A stretch of 48,140 nt of DNA from EX4572-165 sp002254885 (GCA_029939595.1 JAOZSQ010000009.1:1-48140); one strand, 5' to 3'; positions 24,111 to 33,869 are shown, counted from the stretch's first letter. Made by a program: numbers and translations. The notes: generated by a model not told the origin, from the sequence alone.

Positions 24111-24162
24111 AAAGACAACTCATATGTGTCCTACATAGAAAAAAAGAAATTAAGCAAACATG

Positions 24163-25449
24163 TTATTCTATTAACCATTTCCACACAGGAATGCACTGTA
24201 TCTTATGATTATCCTTGAATATTTCATCTTCGAAATCCCATGTGATAAGTATGAGGTTTTTACAATTCAATGATTCACTTGCTTTTATCATTGCGGTAAG
24301 TTCTCGTTTCTCTATTTCATTTTCTCCTGAAACATAGCTTACCTGAATTAGCTTTACTACTTTTGGTCCCTTTTTTATTACAAAGTCTACTTCTCTTTGT
24401 TGATGATCTTTCCAATAATAGAGTTCAAAATCGTTTTGCCAGTATGATTTTCTTCGAAGAATTTCTATTGCGACAAGATTTTCAAGTACTCGTCCCATGT
24501 TTTCTGAAAAACGAAAAGCAATTGCATGTATTAATCCTGTATCTATACAGTATATTTTTTTTGGAGCAATTGTCTGCTGTTTTAATGAAAATGAAAAACG
24601 TTCAAGAACAAATGTAAGATATGATGTAGTAAGATAATCTACATAGTTTCGTACTGTATGAACATCTTTTATTAAAGAAACATTTTTGAGTTTACTATAT
24701 GTTATTTCATTTGAAAAATTTGAAATCAGGAATTTTGATAATTCTCTGAATGTTTTTTGGTTTTTGATCTTGTATATGAGAAGAATGTCTTTTTGTATGA
24801 TATCTTCATAGGTTCTCATGATCATTGCTTTTCCAAATTTATATACTTCTGGATACCCTCCTTGTGAAATATGATTGTTGAGATGATTTTTTATTTCTGA
24901 GATTTTTTTTGTGGAATAGATTGCTTCTTTTGAAATGTTTACATCATTGAAATTGAGATATTCTTTAAATGAAAAAGGGTAAAGAGTGAAATCAATGTGT
25001 CTTCCTGTAAGGTGTGTTGCTAGTTCACCAGATAAAAGATTTGAATTGCTACCCGTAATAATGATTTTTTTTGTTCTACGTAACCTGTTTGCAAAGAGTT
25101 CCCATTTGTCAATATTTTGGATTTCGTCAAATATAAAATATTCAATTTCTGAGCCATATAGCTCATAAAACGCTTGGAGTACATTGTTGAGATCTTCTGG
25201 TTTTAAGCCAATGAGTCTTTCATCATCAAAGTTGATATATCCATGTTTTTTATCATGAAAAAGCTGGTTTGATAGAATTGATTTACCAGATCTTCTCGCC
25301 CCTGTTATCACAAGGATATTTGGATGAGTAAGAAAATGAGTCAATTGTTTAGTAGGAACATCTCTTGGGATAATTTTTCCCAGATTCCATATATCTTTGA
25401 TTTCTTCATGTTGATCAGTGATTACTTTCTTTATCTCTTCAACATTCAT
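24163..25449 (-). CDS. AAA ATPase with C-terminal DUF4143
   Basis: A 428-residue ATPase of the widespread archaeal/bacterial AAA-DUF4143 type. Walker A is GARRSGKS (about residues 50-57) and Walker B YFIFDEIQN, followed by an arginine-rich ITGSNSNLLSGE sensor region. The C-terminal part has the nuclease-like strand pair YYWKDHQQREVDFVIKKG, resembling a PD-(D/E)XK core (Asp, and downstream a Lys-containing strand). The biological role of the family is unclear. I start at ATG 25449 (MNVEEIKK) because the TATA box (25470-25478) overlaps the earlier ATG at 25468-25470, so that codon cannot be in the transcript. Confidence 0.9.
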   Translation of the reverse strand: MNVEEIKKVITDQHEEIKDIWNLGKIIPRDVPTKQLTHFLTHPNILVITGARRSGKSILSNQLFHDKKHGYINFDDERLIGLKPEDLNNVLQAFYELYGSEIEYFIFDEIQNIDKWELFANRLRRTKKIIITGSNSNLLSGELATHLTGRHIDFTLYPFSFKEYLNFNDVNISKEAIYSTKKISEIKNHLNNHISQGGYPEVYKFGKAMIMRTYEDIIQKDILLIYKIKNQKTFRELSKFLISNFSNEITYSKLKNVSLIKDVHTVRNYVDYLTTSYLTFVLERFSFSLKQQTIAPKKIYCIDTGLIHAIAFRFSENMGRVLENLVAIEILRRKSYWQNDFELYYWKDHQQREVDFVIKKGPKVVKLIQVSYVSGENEIEKRELTAMIKASESLNCKNLILITWDFEDEIFKDNHKIQCIPVWKWLIE

Positions 25450-25469
25450 ATATTTAATAACAACAAACA

Positions 25470-25478
25470 TTTATAAAA
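25470..25478 (-). promoter_or_regulatory. TATA box of the DUF4143 ATPase gene
   Basis: Minus-strand TTTTATAAA centred 25 bases before ATG 25449; it decides the start codon of a leaderless transcript. Confidence 0.55.
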
Positions 25479-25484
25479 AGTTTG

Positions 25485-25500
25485 CTGTTAATAATAACAG
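25485..25500. promoter_or_regulatory. Inverted repeat just upstream of the ATPase TATA box
   Basis: CTGTTA and TAACAG are perfect inverted copies separated by ATAA, ending seven bases from the TATA box. A dimeric regulator's operator is plausible, but in AT-rich DNA a six-base arm can also be chance. Confidence 0.35.
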
Positions 25501-25785
25501 ATAATATAATATGTGTGGTAATCCTAATGATAATCTTCAAGAGAATGCCAATCTTTTTTCAAAGTAATTGAAGTCGTAGGATTTAAGATACTCATTTTTT
25601 AGAAAAACAGGTCTTTTATCGTCCTTAGCAAAGCTCTGAGATTGTGTTTCAGCCTTATTTTTGCATTTTTTGAGTATATGGAAAGTATATCTTTTTCACC
25701 ATTCACCAGGTCATTTAACAATGGCTCAGTTACTCCCCAATGATTTATCATTTAATTAAAGAAAAAAAGAGAAGGGATTTCGCCC
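25500..25785 (-). other. Stretch without a clear gene; possible gene remnant
   Basis: Two short minus-strand readings are visible. One (25599-25751, 50 codons) begins MINHWGVTEPLL and could be a small gene. The other (25537-25695) has no start codon but reads as credible protein, with KDDKRPVFLKNEYLKSYDF and FEKRLAFS before its stop, like the tail of a lost gene. Neither matches a family I know. A degraded gene is the likelier reading. Confidence 0.25.
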
Positions 25786-25787
25786 TT
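25761..25787 (-). terminator. Hairpin plus T tract after the frameshifted gene
   Basis: On the minus strand AAGGG (25787-25783) and CCCTT (25776-25772) enclose CGAAAT and are followed by CTCTTTTTTTC. The stem begins inside the stop codon of the anchored beta-protein gene. This looks like an intrinsic terminator. Confidence 0.55.
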
Positions 25788-26535
25788 ATTCTGCTTCTGG
25801 TGTCAATGTTATAGTGTATACGTTATCATCTACATCAACATTATATGAGAAACCAGCGTGTTCAAGTGGTATGTATTCACTACCCCAAGATCAGTAGCTG
25901 ATTCGTCTATCATAGGGAGAGTAAACTGACCACCACTAAGCGGATTGCTATTAAAACTTACTTGGAAAACCATAGTTCCACTGTTTACTGGTGTTCCTGG
26001 TTGAAATTCTGTGGTAATAACATATACTTCAGGAATGATATTAATTGTGAAACAATACCGTATATTGAAATTAAGGGTTTCACCTGCTTCCAAAATGAAA
26101 TCATTTTCGATATCAGTATTATCTTCAGTATTTATCAGAGTTACAGTTACACCCTCGGGGTTTATCCAACCACCAAATTCATCACGAATTGTATTTTCGT
26201 AATGGATAGATGCATCGAGGCATCCTTGATTTTCTAATTCATGTAGTCTATATTCACAACATCCACCAATTGCAGTAAGCTGCGCATGAGTTGCAGGTGT
26301 TGTGTAATCTTCTCCATCAAGGAGAACCGATTGACTTACTAGTTGCAGTTGTTTCTATTTTCCCATAATATGATAACAATCCGACTGATGTAATCAAGGC
26401 TCCGGCAATAAGAACTGCTAACACACCAAACCCAATTTTACGGTTCAATCTCGTTCGTATTCTCTTTTTTGTTTTTCTCTTACTTTGTGTCGATAGTTCA
26501 TCGACATGCTTTCTAATTTCTTCTAAGTTGTTCAT
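25786..26535 (-). pseudogene. Frameshifted gene for an anchored extracellular beta-rich protein (TasA/camelysin-like in style)
   Basis: Read from ATG 26535 (AAGGTGG upstream) the protein has a basic N-terminus, one helix (GFGVLAVLIAGALITSVGLLS) and KIETTATSKSIGS, then stops early. Shifting frame near 26318-26326 continues with VLLDGEDYTTPATHAQL for about 150 residues; a second shift at a GGGG run (around 25890) restores EYIPLEHAGFSYNVDVDD and the end TLTPEAE at the terminator. Total about 250 residues. The helix followed by 'TAT...S..LDG' and beta-strands recalls archaeal TasA/camelysin-type secreted proteins, but this is a weak resemblance. Four cysteines (CCEY, QGC, YCF) could form disulfides. 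Both breaks could be sequencing errors at short runs rather than true decay. Confidence 0.7.
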
Positions 26536-26547
26536 TTTTTTTACCAC

Positions 26548-26867
26548 CTTTTGGTTTTTTCCGCGTCTATATGGTGAGAAGAAGAAATCATTCAGCCAAA
26601 ATTATCCCTTCCTTTAAAAATTCAATAAAAAAATAACTAAATATAACTGAAATAATTTTTTTTATAGATTTGAAGCATGTTCCTCTATTCTTTCAATCTA
26701 TTGCATCAAATATATAATAAAATTATATTTTACAAAAATAAGATGATAAGAAACACCTACAAAAAGAAACATATGTTAAAATGAATAATTTATGTAATTT
26801 TTATATTATCCCTCCACTTTTCAATGGAGTTTACACTATCAGAATTTATGTATTTTTTAAATTCATA
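26548..26867. other. AT-rich intergenic stretch
   Basis: No coding frame seen. It should hold the promoter of the frameshifted gene (minus-strand TTATATTTA near 26640) and the 3' end of the RPA operon, where CTCCA (26812-26816) and TGGAG (26825-26829) form a small hairpin without a strong T tract. Confidence 0.4.
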
Positions 26868-27791
26868 TTAGGTTGTCTTTATCGTTCCAAGTACTGGTTC
26901 ATAGATTAGGCCTTTTTCCATTAGACTATTCAAAGCTTCCTCTATTGTATCCACATCAAGATTTTTATTTTCACATTGTCCCGTGATTTTATCCCAAGAA
27001 GCACCATCTTCTCCCTCTAATGAACGAATAACTTCAAGAACTGTATCTTCTGCTTCTTGTATTTTATTAGATGTCTCTTGTTGATTTGGAGGCATATTCA
27101 CAGGTTTCTGATTATCCTTTGGTTTTGTAAAATAATCAATCTCTACATCATCTGAGGATTCAGTAATCATTCCTGGGCCCTCTATAACATACTGTAATGC
27201 TTCCTTTAACATGTTTTTATATTGATCTAGATCAATATGCTCATATTTTTGCACCGCAGTTTGGATACACTTAGATAGATAAGATCCAAAACCAAGTTTT
27301 TCCAGCTCAGAATCATGATTCTCCGACATCTTCAATGCTTCTTGCATTGCATTAATACGCTCAAACGTATTTTTACATGTTTCAACAATCCATTCATCAC
27401 GAATCTCAGGAGATACAACAGATATCTGCTGAGGGCGAACAGATGCATAAAGCATGTCACCATCCTCGGGGATATAAGCCCTGCTTTTTCCTGTAATTGC
27501 AACGAATGCTGGTATCTCCATTGATGACAGCTGTTCAGTGATTTCTGGTTGATACTGTCCAGAGTATAATGTAAATACACCTGTGGGATCAGATACATGT
27601 GCTCGGACAAATCCACCATCCTCAGATACAGGTTCCACATCAGTAAGCACTCCCACTAGAAATATCCGATTTACTTTACCTCCAAGGGGTGTAATAACAT
27701 AAGAAGGTGCCATTTCTCCGGTTCCTTTTTCTTCAAACTGGGCATTGTTGAACTCTGAGGCAAACATCCGCCAGGAAAACTCTCGACTCAT
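26868..27791 (-). CDS. RPA-associated protein (COG3390, archaeal Rpa3-like)
   Basis: A 307-residue partner of archaeal replication protein A. The N-terminal ~130 residues contain one OB fold (MAPSYVITPLGGKVNRIFLVG through FVRAHVSDPTGVFTLYSG, then PAFVAITGKSRAY), matching RPA-associated proteins in euryarchaea. After a linker rich in Pro, Gln and Glu, the C-terminal 60 residues form a winged helix (ASWDKITGQCENKNLDVDTI), as in eukaryotic RPA32. It should bind single-stranded DNA or RPA during replication and repair. GGAGGAATTTAAAG precedes the ATG. It begins two bases after the RPA stop, a conserved operon arrangement. Confidence 0.9.
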   Translation of the reverse strand: MSREFSWRMFASEFNNAQFEEKGTGEMAPSYVITPLGGKVNRIFLVGVLTDVEPVSEDGGFVRAHVSDPTGVFTLYSGQYQPEITEQLSSMEIPAFVAITGKSRAYIPEDGDMLYASVRPQQISVVSPEIRDEWIVETCKNTFERINAMQEALKMSENHDSELEKLGFGSYLSKCIQTAVQKYEHIDLDQYKNMLKEALQYVIEGPGMITESSDDVEIDYFTKPKDNQKPVNMPPNQQETSNKIQEAEDTVLEVIRSLEGEDGASWDKITGQCENKNLDVDTIEEALNSLMEKGLIYEPVLGTIKTT

Positions 27792-27793
27792 CT

Positions 27794-29095
27794 TTAAATT
27801 CCTCCGTTAGAGAGAATAGATATTAGCTCTTCTGCATCTTTTTTAACATCAACCTCAACTTTTTCTACATCATGAGGAATAAATCGTGTACCAAATCTAT
27901 CACGCATCGTATTTCCCTTCAATGAAAACACTTTTGCAAACAATATATCCTTCATAAGATCCATAAGTGCAGAGGGCTCCATTTCTTTACATTCATCCAT
28001 TGTTTTTCCAAGAACCATCTCACTTATTTCTCTATTAAAAATAGCACTTACTGAGCCAGATCCATCATCGATAACACATCTTACTCGTAAATCTGCAACT
28101 CCATCTACTGATCCATGTATCTGACATTCTCCTTCTAGAAGCATTCTTTTACATTCAGGACATCGTAAGATAAAACCTGAACCTTGTTGAACTTCAATAA
28201 CTCGACCCTCAACTGAAACATCATAAAGTCCTGATTGTTCCTCAACCTCAAACATTCGTAGTTTACGCTCAGGAATCTTATCAATTGAAACACCGTCTTT
28301 TTTTACTTTCTTAACCTTTGCATCCTTATCAAAGCTAATTTGAGGAATACCTCTCCAACTCTTTACATATCCACCGATAAGGGAGATTGTTTCTTTTTCT
28401 TTCAATTTAAAATCATGCCAAGCAGTAAAAGGAATTTTACCTGTTTCATCACCAAACACGCCATGAAACATTGTTTTACTTTCACCATTTACTTCTACAT
28501 CTTTCTTTTGTAATTCGAGGATACAAACCTCAATATCAAGAGCACCCATTCCAGTATGGATCTTATTGATTGAGCATTTCGTTGGTTCAAATGTTTCCTT
28601 TGGAAGTGCATCTTTATCTCTTTTTTCAATTTGTGTTTTATTACCAATGTTTAATTGCACAGCATCTTGCCATTCATTTGTATATGCATTTCCAATTTCA
28701 ACAACATCACCACGTTCAACCTGGATGTCATGCCAGGAAGTAAAAGAAACACTACCAGTTTCATCACGAAGGATACCAGAAAAGATCTGACGAGGTTCAC
28801 CTTTAACAGTAATGTCTTTTGGGTTAATAGAAACAACTTGAGCAATAATCTTTACACTTCTCAGATTAGGTTGCAGATCTGTAAGTTTTGTTATTTCAAG
28901 AGCCTGTGTTGATACACTTGCAGATGCACCATATTTTTTCAGCAAGGTCTGTTTGGCTTGGTTTAAAGGAACGCCATATTCTAAAAATCGTTCAAGTTGT
29001 CCCTTGATATCATCTGCATTAACTGGGGTTTTCAAATCATTTCCAAGTAATGATAATACATCTTCCGCATGTTTTCTTAAATCCTCAGAAGGCAA
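27794..29095 (-). CDS. rpa: Replication protein A large subunit (three OB folds, zinc finger)
   Basis: The main single-stranded DNA-binding protein, 433 residues from a TTG start. Two tandem OB folds share the same pattern (IFSGILRDETGSVSFTSWHD and MFHGVFGDETGKIPFTAWHD), showing an internal duplication; a third OB fold near the C-terminus contains a zinc-binding segment beginning CPECKRMLLEGEC and completed by a His. I prefer TTG 29095 to ATG 29143: a TATA-like TTATTATAAG (29121-29130) lies between the two, so transcription begins after the ATG, and GGGAGG (29106-29111) stands just before the TTG. It leads an operon with its associated protein. Confidence 0.93.
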   Translation of the reverse strand: MPSEDLRKHAEDVLSLLGNDLKTPVNADDIKGQLERFLEYGVPLNQAKQTLLKKYGASASVSTQALEITKLTDLQPNLRSVKIIAQVVSINPKDITVKGEPRQIFSGILRDETGSVSFTSWHDIQVERGDVVEIGNAYTNEWQDAVQLNIGNKTQIEKRDKDALPKETFEPTKCSINKIHTGMGALDIEVCILELQKKDVEVNGESKTMFHGVFGDETGKIPFTAWHDFKLKEKETISLIGGYVKSWRGIPQISFDKDAKVKKVKKDGVSIDKIPERKLRMFEVEEQSGLYDVSVEGRVIEVQQGSGFILRCPECKRMLLEGECQIHGSVDGVADLRVRCVIDDGSGSVSAIFNREISEMVLGKTMDECKEMEPSALMDLMKDILFAKVFSLKGNTMRDRFGTRFIPHDVEKVEVDVKKDAEELISILSNGGI

Positions 29096-29179
29096 AGTTT
29101 GCCAACCTCCCACAAAGAACTTATAATAATTGCAATGCAACAAGGCTATATCAATGTATCTTTTTTACTATCAAATAAT

Positions 29180-30829
29180 TTAATATAGGCCTGTGATAAA
29201 TCCGTTTTCATCAATGTTAATATGTTCACTCATAGGATTGGCTGGTAGACCAGGCATTGTTGTAATTTTACCTGTCATTGGAACCAAGAAACCAGCTCCT
29301 GCACTAAAACGAATATTTCGAATTGTTATTTTAAACCCTTCAGGTCTTCCTAGAATGTGAGAATCCTCAGAAAATGAATATTGGTTTTTTGCAACACAAA
29401 TTGGTAGATTATCAAGCCCTAGTTTTTCACAGAGGGTAATATCATTTTCTGCTGTAACTCCATAGACAACCCGGTCAGCACCATACATGTTTTTTGCAAT
29501 GATATCAATTTTTTCTTTAACTGATATATTCAATGGATATAATGGTTTGAATTTAGAGGGGTGCTGATGCATCATGCTCACGAGTTTCCCAGCTAGCTCA
29601 ATACCTCCCTCACTTCCATGTTGCCAGATATCAGCAACTGCAAAAGGAACTTGTTTTGAGGAACAAAACTCTTCAACAATATTGATCTCCTCATTTGTAT
29701 CATCTGTAAACTGGTTTAATGTAACAATTACAGGTACATGATATTGTTTGATATTTTCGATATGTTTTTCAAGATTTGCAAGTCCTCTTTGGACAGCATC
29801 AATATTGGTTCCGCCTCCATGTCGTTTTAATGCTTGAATCGTTGCAACAAGAACGACACCATCAGGTTTCAAATTACCTGTTCGACAGACAATATTAAAG
29901 AATTTTTCGGCTCCAAGTTCTGATCCAAACCCTGCTTCTGTAACAAAATAATCAGATAGGAGCAGACCAAGTTTTGTTGAAATAAGACTACTAGCCCCAT
30001 GAGCAATATTTGCAAATGGACCACCATGAATGAGCGCAGGAACTCCTTCGAGGGTTTGTACAAGATTTGGTTTCATCGCATCTTTTAAAAGAACCGTCAT
30101 GGCACCCACTGCCTTCAAATCATTTGCAGTAATCGGTTTTTTATCATATGTATATGCAACAATAACTTGATGTAGACGTTGCTTTAAATCCTGTATGTTT
30201 TGAGCTAAACATAAAATCGCCATGATCTCGGATGCGGGTGTTATTGCAAATTGGTTTTCATGAGGAACACCATCCAAAGGGCTTCCAAGACCAACAACAA
30301 TATTTCGTAAGGCTCGATCACTAATATCAATAACTCTTGGCCAGACAATATATCGTTGATCAATATGAAACGCGTCACCATGATGAATATGATTATCCAA
30401 TAGACTTGCCAGTAGATTATTTGCACTTGTTATAGCATGCATGTCTCCTGTGAAATGAAGATTTATATCTTCCATTGGAACCACCTGAGAATACCCTCCA
30501 CCTGTGGCACCACCTTTCATTCCCATAATTGGCCCTAAAGAAGGTTCACGGATACCTAGCATTGTTTTTTTCCCAAGTTTTGAGAGGGCTTGTGCAAGGC
30601 CAATGGTCATCGTTGTTTTTCCTTCACCCTGAGGTGTTGGACTCATTGTGGTTACAAGAATAAGCTTTCCCTGTTTATGTTGTCTGAGCCGTGAAAAAAT
30701 ATTGGTATCTATCTTTGCTTTAAATGCACCACAAGCAATAATCTCATTTTTTTCAATACCTGCTTGTCTAGCGACCTCATTAATATGCAATGGATTAATT
30801 GATTGTGCAATTTCAATATCTGATTTCAT
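29180..30829 (-). CDS. fhs: Formate-tetrahydrofolate ligase
   Basis: A 549-residue, full-length FTHFS that makes 10-formyl-tetrahydrofolate from formate with ATP, or the reverse. The ATP-binding loop is TPQGEGKTTMTIGLAQAL, and the family segments IREPSLGPIMGMKGGATGGG, HFTGDMHAIT and PHENQFAITPASEIMAI are intact. It lies 36 bases downstream of the formiminotransferase-cyclodeaminase gene on the same strand, so histidine-derived one-carbon units may be turned into formate plus ATP once the methenyl form is hydrolysed. Its presence implies tetrahydrofolate rather than only methanopterin as carrier. Confidence 0.97.
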   Translation of the reverse strand: MKSDIEIAQSINPLHINEVARQAGIEKNEIIACGAFKAKIDTNIFSRLRQHKQGKLILVTTMSPTPQGEGKTTMTIGLAQALSKLGKKTMLGIREPSLGPIMGMKGGATGGGYSQVVPMEDINLHFTGDMHAITSANNLLASLLDNHIHHGDAFHIDQRYIVWPRVIDISDRALRNIVVGLGSPLDGVPHENQFAITPASEIMAILCLAQNIQDLKQRLHQVIVAYTYDKKPITANDLKAVGAMTVLLKDAMKPNLVQTLEGVPALIHGGPFANIAHGASSLISTKLGLLLSDYFVTEAGFGSELGAEKFFNIVCRTGNLKPDGVVLVATIQALKRHGGGTNIDAVQRGLANLEKHIENIKQYHVPVIVTLNQFTDDTNEEINIVEEFCSSKQVPFAVADIWQHGSEGGIELAGKLVSMMHQHPSKFKPLYPLNISVKEKIDIIAKNMYGADRVVYGVTAENDITLCEKLGLDNLPICVAKNQYSFSEDSHILGRPEGFKITIRNIRFSAGAGFLVPMTGKITTMPGLPANPMSEHINIDENGFITGLY

Positions 30830-30865
30830 AGAAATACTAGCCTGTACAATTACTTCAAACTATAT

Positions 30866-32530
30866 TTATTTAAGGGCGTTTTTTACAATGTTGCATATGT
30901 TTTCTGTTTTACGTGTTGAATTTGTTTTTAGTTGTTTAATCTTTTTTAATGTTTGAGAAACAAACTCATCATCCTTTATTGATCCAAGATTAATCTCAAC
31001 ATTATATAATGCAGATACGACTCCTGCATTTACCATAAGTGCGGCAACACCTGCATCGGTAATAGAATTTTGATTTCCAGATTCAGCACTGATCAATGCA
31101 AGATCAAGGAGTTGTTCACATGTATAAGCAGTATCTAAGGGAACCTTTGCAGCTTTTTTATATCCTTTTTGAATTGCATCAGAGCGCATCTTTTTTTGCT
31201 CTTCATTTTCTTTCGGCATCTTAAATGCTTTCATGACATCATTGAATGCTGAGGTGTCATCATCAATTAGGGTTGTAAGTTTTTTTCTTAGTTTTTCACT
31301 TTTTCTTAACACTTTCTTTATCTCATCTTCAACATCTTTATATTTTTCTTTGCCTATTGTAAGGTTACAAACCATTGAGATAAGACCGGCTCCACATCCG
31401 CCTGAAAGGGCGGCGACACTACCTCCACCTGGTGCTGGTGAAGAGGATGCTAGTTCAGATAGAAAACCATTTATGGATGCAGATGCAAGAGGTCCTTTGT
31501 TTTGGATCATATAGTCAATGACTTTTTCATCTGGATTGAAATGATAAAGATCTGAAAGTCCTAGTTTTTCAATGCCAAGAGTGACAAGATCATCCTCATC
31601 TGAAATGGATAATCCGTCTTTTTTATTATAGAATTTTCCAGCAAGCAGTAATGATTCTTTTGGTATCAATCCAACAATTTCACTCCCTGAAACTTCAACA
31701 TTATCTTTCATTGCCTCATTTTTTACAGCTTCATAGACATCATGCATATTCACATCACGAAAATTCAAAAGATTCATTGAGACTTGTGCGATATTTTCAT
31801 CATACATCATCCCACCTGCCTGAACACCTTTAAACATTCCAGGAATTCGTTCAGCTTTACCATCAGATCCAATAATTTTATTTCCATCTTTATCCTTTTT
31901 TAGAACTCCACTAGTACGAATTTTCCCAGCAATTTTTGATGCAACAGACTTGTCAGATGTAGATAAATTGATGTTATATGCTAGAAGTATATCTCGACAA
32001 CCAGTGGCTGTTGCTCCACTTTTTGCAACAAAAACAGATTCTCCAAAATCGGGTGCAAAACCTGGGTCCTTAAATTTTTCTTCCAATGCTTCGTATTCTC
32101 CTTTTCGTATAGCTGGAAGTTTAACTCTTTCTGGATTTGATGCAGATTTTGCATAAAGAAATACAGGTACACCTAGTTCCTTTGCCATTCTTTTACCAAA
32201 TTCTTTTGATAATCTGATACAATCCTTCTCACTTGCTCCTTTAATTGGGATGAATGGACAAACATCAAGAGCACCCATACGAGCATGTTCACCCTTATGT
32301 TGTTTCATATCAATCAAGGAGATACCAACTTTTGCAGCTTGAAATGCACCTTCTAGAACACTTGATTCATCACCGACAAAAGTATATACAGTTCGATTGA
32401 AATCTTCACCGGGATCAACATTAAGCAAGGTTACATCTTTCACTGATGAAATCGCTGCTGCAATCGCGTTTATTACTGCTTTATCTTTACCTTCACTAAA
32501 ATTTGGAACACATTCAATGATTTTATTCAT
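30866..32530 (-). CDS. Bifunctional glutamate formiminotransferase / formimino-THF cyclodeaminase
   Basis: A 554-residue fusion of both enzymes, like mammalian FTCD. Residues 1-~320 are formiminotransferase (start KIIECVPNFSEGKD, MKQHKGEHARMGALDVCPF), moving the formimino group from formiminoglutamate to tetrahydrofolate. Residues ~350-554 are cyclodeaminase (SSPAPGGGSVAALSGGCGAG), releasing ammonia to give methenyl-THF. It is divergent from imidazolonepropionase across 59 bases and followed by FTHFS. HutU and HutH are not in the window. The formiminoglutamase gap between HutI and this enzyme is not needed, since HutI's product is the substrate here. Confidence 0.96.
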   Translation of the reverse strand: MNKIIECVPNFSEGKDKAVINAIAAAISSVKDVTLLNVDPGEDFNRTVYTFVGDESSVLEGAFQAAKVGISLIDMKQHKGEHARMGALDVCPFIPIKGASEKDCIRLSKEFGKRMAKELGVPVFLYAKSASNPERVKLPAIRKGEYEALEEKFKDPGFAPDFGESVFVAKSGATATGCRDILLAYNINLSTSDKSVASKIAGKIRTSGVLKKDKDGNKIIGSDGKAERIPGMFKGVQAGGMMYDENIAQVSMNLLNFRDVNMHDVYEAVKNEAMKDNVEVSGSEIVGLIPKESLLLAGKFYNKKDGLSISDEDDLVTLGIEKLGLSDLYHFNPDEKVIDYMIQNKGPLASASINGFLSELASSSPAPGGGSVAALSGGCGAGLISMVCNLTIGKEKYKDVEDEIKKVLRKSEKLRKKLTTLIDDDTSAFNDVMKAFKMPKENEEQKKMRSDAIQKGYKKAAKVPLDTAYTCEQLLDLALISAESGNQNSITDAGVAALMVNAGVVSALYNVEINLGSIKDDEFVSQTLKKIKQLKTNSTRKTENICNIVKNALK

Positions 32531-32589
32531 AAATCGACACCGTAAACCCTTAATCCTGGTTTCTCTTTTAACTATTTGGGAAATTATCT

Positions 32590-33807
32590 ATGAAAACCAT
32601 CGATATACTCATAAAAAATGCAAATGAACTCATTACATTACAAGGAGAAAATACTCCACGTAAGAAAAAGGAAATGAACAATCTCCAAATTATTAAAAAT
32701 GGATGTATTGCAATTAAGGATGGAAAAATTGTCGACATTGGAAAAAATCTAAAATATGATGCTATAAACATTATAGATGCATCAGGAAAAACAGTTCTTC
32801 CAGGGTTTATTGATCCTCATACTCATCTTGTTTTTGCTGGATCTCGTGAATTTGAGCTAGATTGGAAGCTCAATGGTTTAAGCTATATGGATATCAAAAA
32901 GAAGGGGGGAGGAATCTCATATACGGTAAATCATACACGAAAAGCCACTTTTGATGAACTATATAATCAAAGCAAATTTCGTTTGGATGCCATGTTTCAA
33001 CATGGAACAACTACATGTGAAGCAAAAAGCGGATATGGGTTGGATACTGAAACTGAAATGAGGATTCTTGATGTACAAAATAAATTAAATTCGAACCATG
33101 CAGTTGATATTATTTCTACATTTTTAGGGGCTCATGCTGTTCCTGAAAATCAAAAGGTAACTGATTATGTAGATCTTGTTATTGATGAAATGTTACCTCT
33201 TGCTAAAAATAAAGCAGTTTTTTGTGATGTGTTCTGTGAAAAAGGTTTTTTCTCATATGATCAATCAAAACAAATATTGAATGCAGGGAAAAAACATGGG
33301 CTCATACCAAAAGTTCATGCTGATGAACTTAATGATATGGATGGTGGAGTTCTTGCAGCACAAGTAGATGCAATAAGTGCTGAACATTTATTAAAAATTA
33401 ATCAGAAAGGCATTAAAGCAATGGCTGAAAAAAATGTAATTGGTGTAATGCTTCCAGGTACACCATTTTGTCTGATGATGAAAGAATATGCACCAGCAAG
33501 AAACATGATTGATCAAGGTGTACCTCTTGCACTTGCAACAGATCTTAATCCAAATTGTTATGTTGAAAACATGCAGTTCATGATTCAACTTGCATGTTTC
33601 AATATGTCTATGACTCCTGCTGAGGCAATAACTGCTGCAACATTTAATGCCGCATGTGCGATAAACAAACAAGAGGAAATTGGGAGTCTTGAAAAAGGAA
33701 AACAAGCAGATATTCAGATTTTAAATATTAAAAACCATTCAATGATTCCATATCATTTCGGTATGAATCATGTGGAAACCGTGATTAAAAATGGAAAGAT
33801 TTTTTGA
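32590..33807 (+). CDS. hutI: Imidazolonepropionase
   Basis: A 405-residue amidohydrolase that opens imidazolone propionate to formiminoglutamate, the third step of histidine degradation. Metal ligands appear in GFIDPHTHLVFAGSRE, the later HADELNDMDGG and the ATDLNPNC motif; the family segments NGLSYMDIKKKGGGIS and SGYGLDTETEMRIL are intact. The start ATG 32590 lies after a TATA-like TTTTAACTATTT. The divergent neighbour uses its product, so the 59-base gap is probably a shared control region. Confidence 0.96.
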   Translation: MKTIDILIKNANELITLQGENTPRKKKEMNNLQIIKNGCIAIKDGKIVDIGKNLKYDAINIIDASGKTVLPGFIDPHTHLVFAGSREFELDWKLNGLSYMDIKKKGGGISYTVNHTRKATFDELYNQSKFRLDAMFQHGTTTCEAKSGYGLDTETEMRILDVQNKLNSNHAVDIISTFLGAHAVPENQKVTDYVDLVIDEMLPLAKNKAVFCDVFCEKGFFSYDQSKQILNAGKKHGLIPKVHADELNDMDGGVLAAQVDAISAEHLLKINQKGIKAMAEKNVIGVMLPGTPFCLMMKEYAPARNMIDQGVPLALATDLNPNCYVENMQFMIQLACFNMSMTPAEAITAATFNAACAINKQEEIGSLEKGKQADIQILNIKNHSMIPYHFGMNHVETVIKNGKIF

Positions 33808-33869
33808 TGATTTGATTAAATAAATTATTTCAAACATATTATTAAGATTATTTTAAATACATAATATTC

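Noticed and set aside
25786..26535. Programmed ribosomal frameshifting in the broken gene
   Set aside because: Two shifts would be needed and no slippery heptamer with a following structure is evident; sequencing error or decay is simpler.
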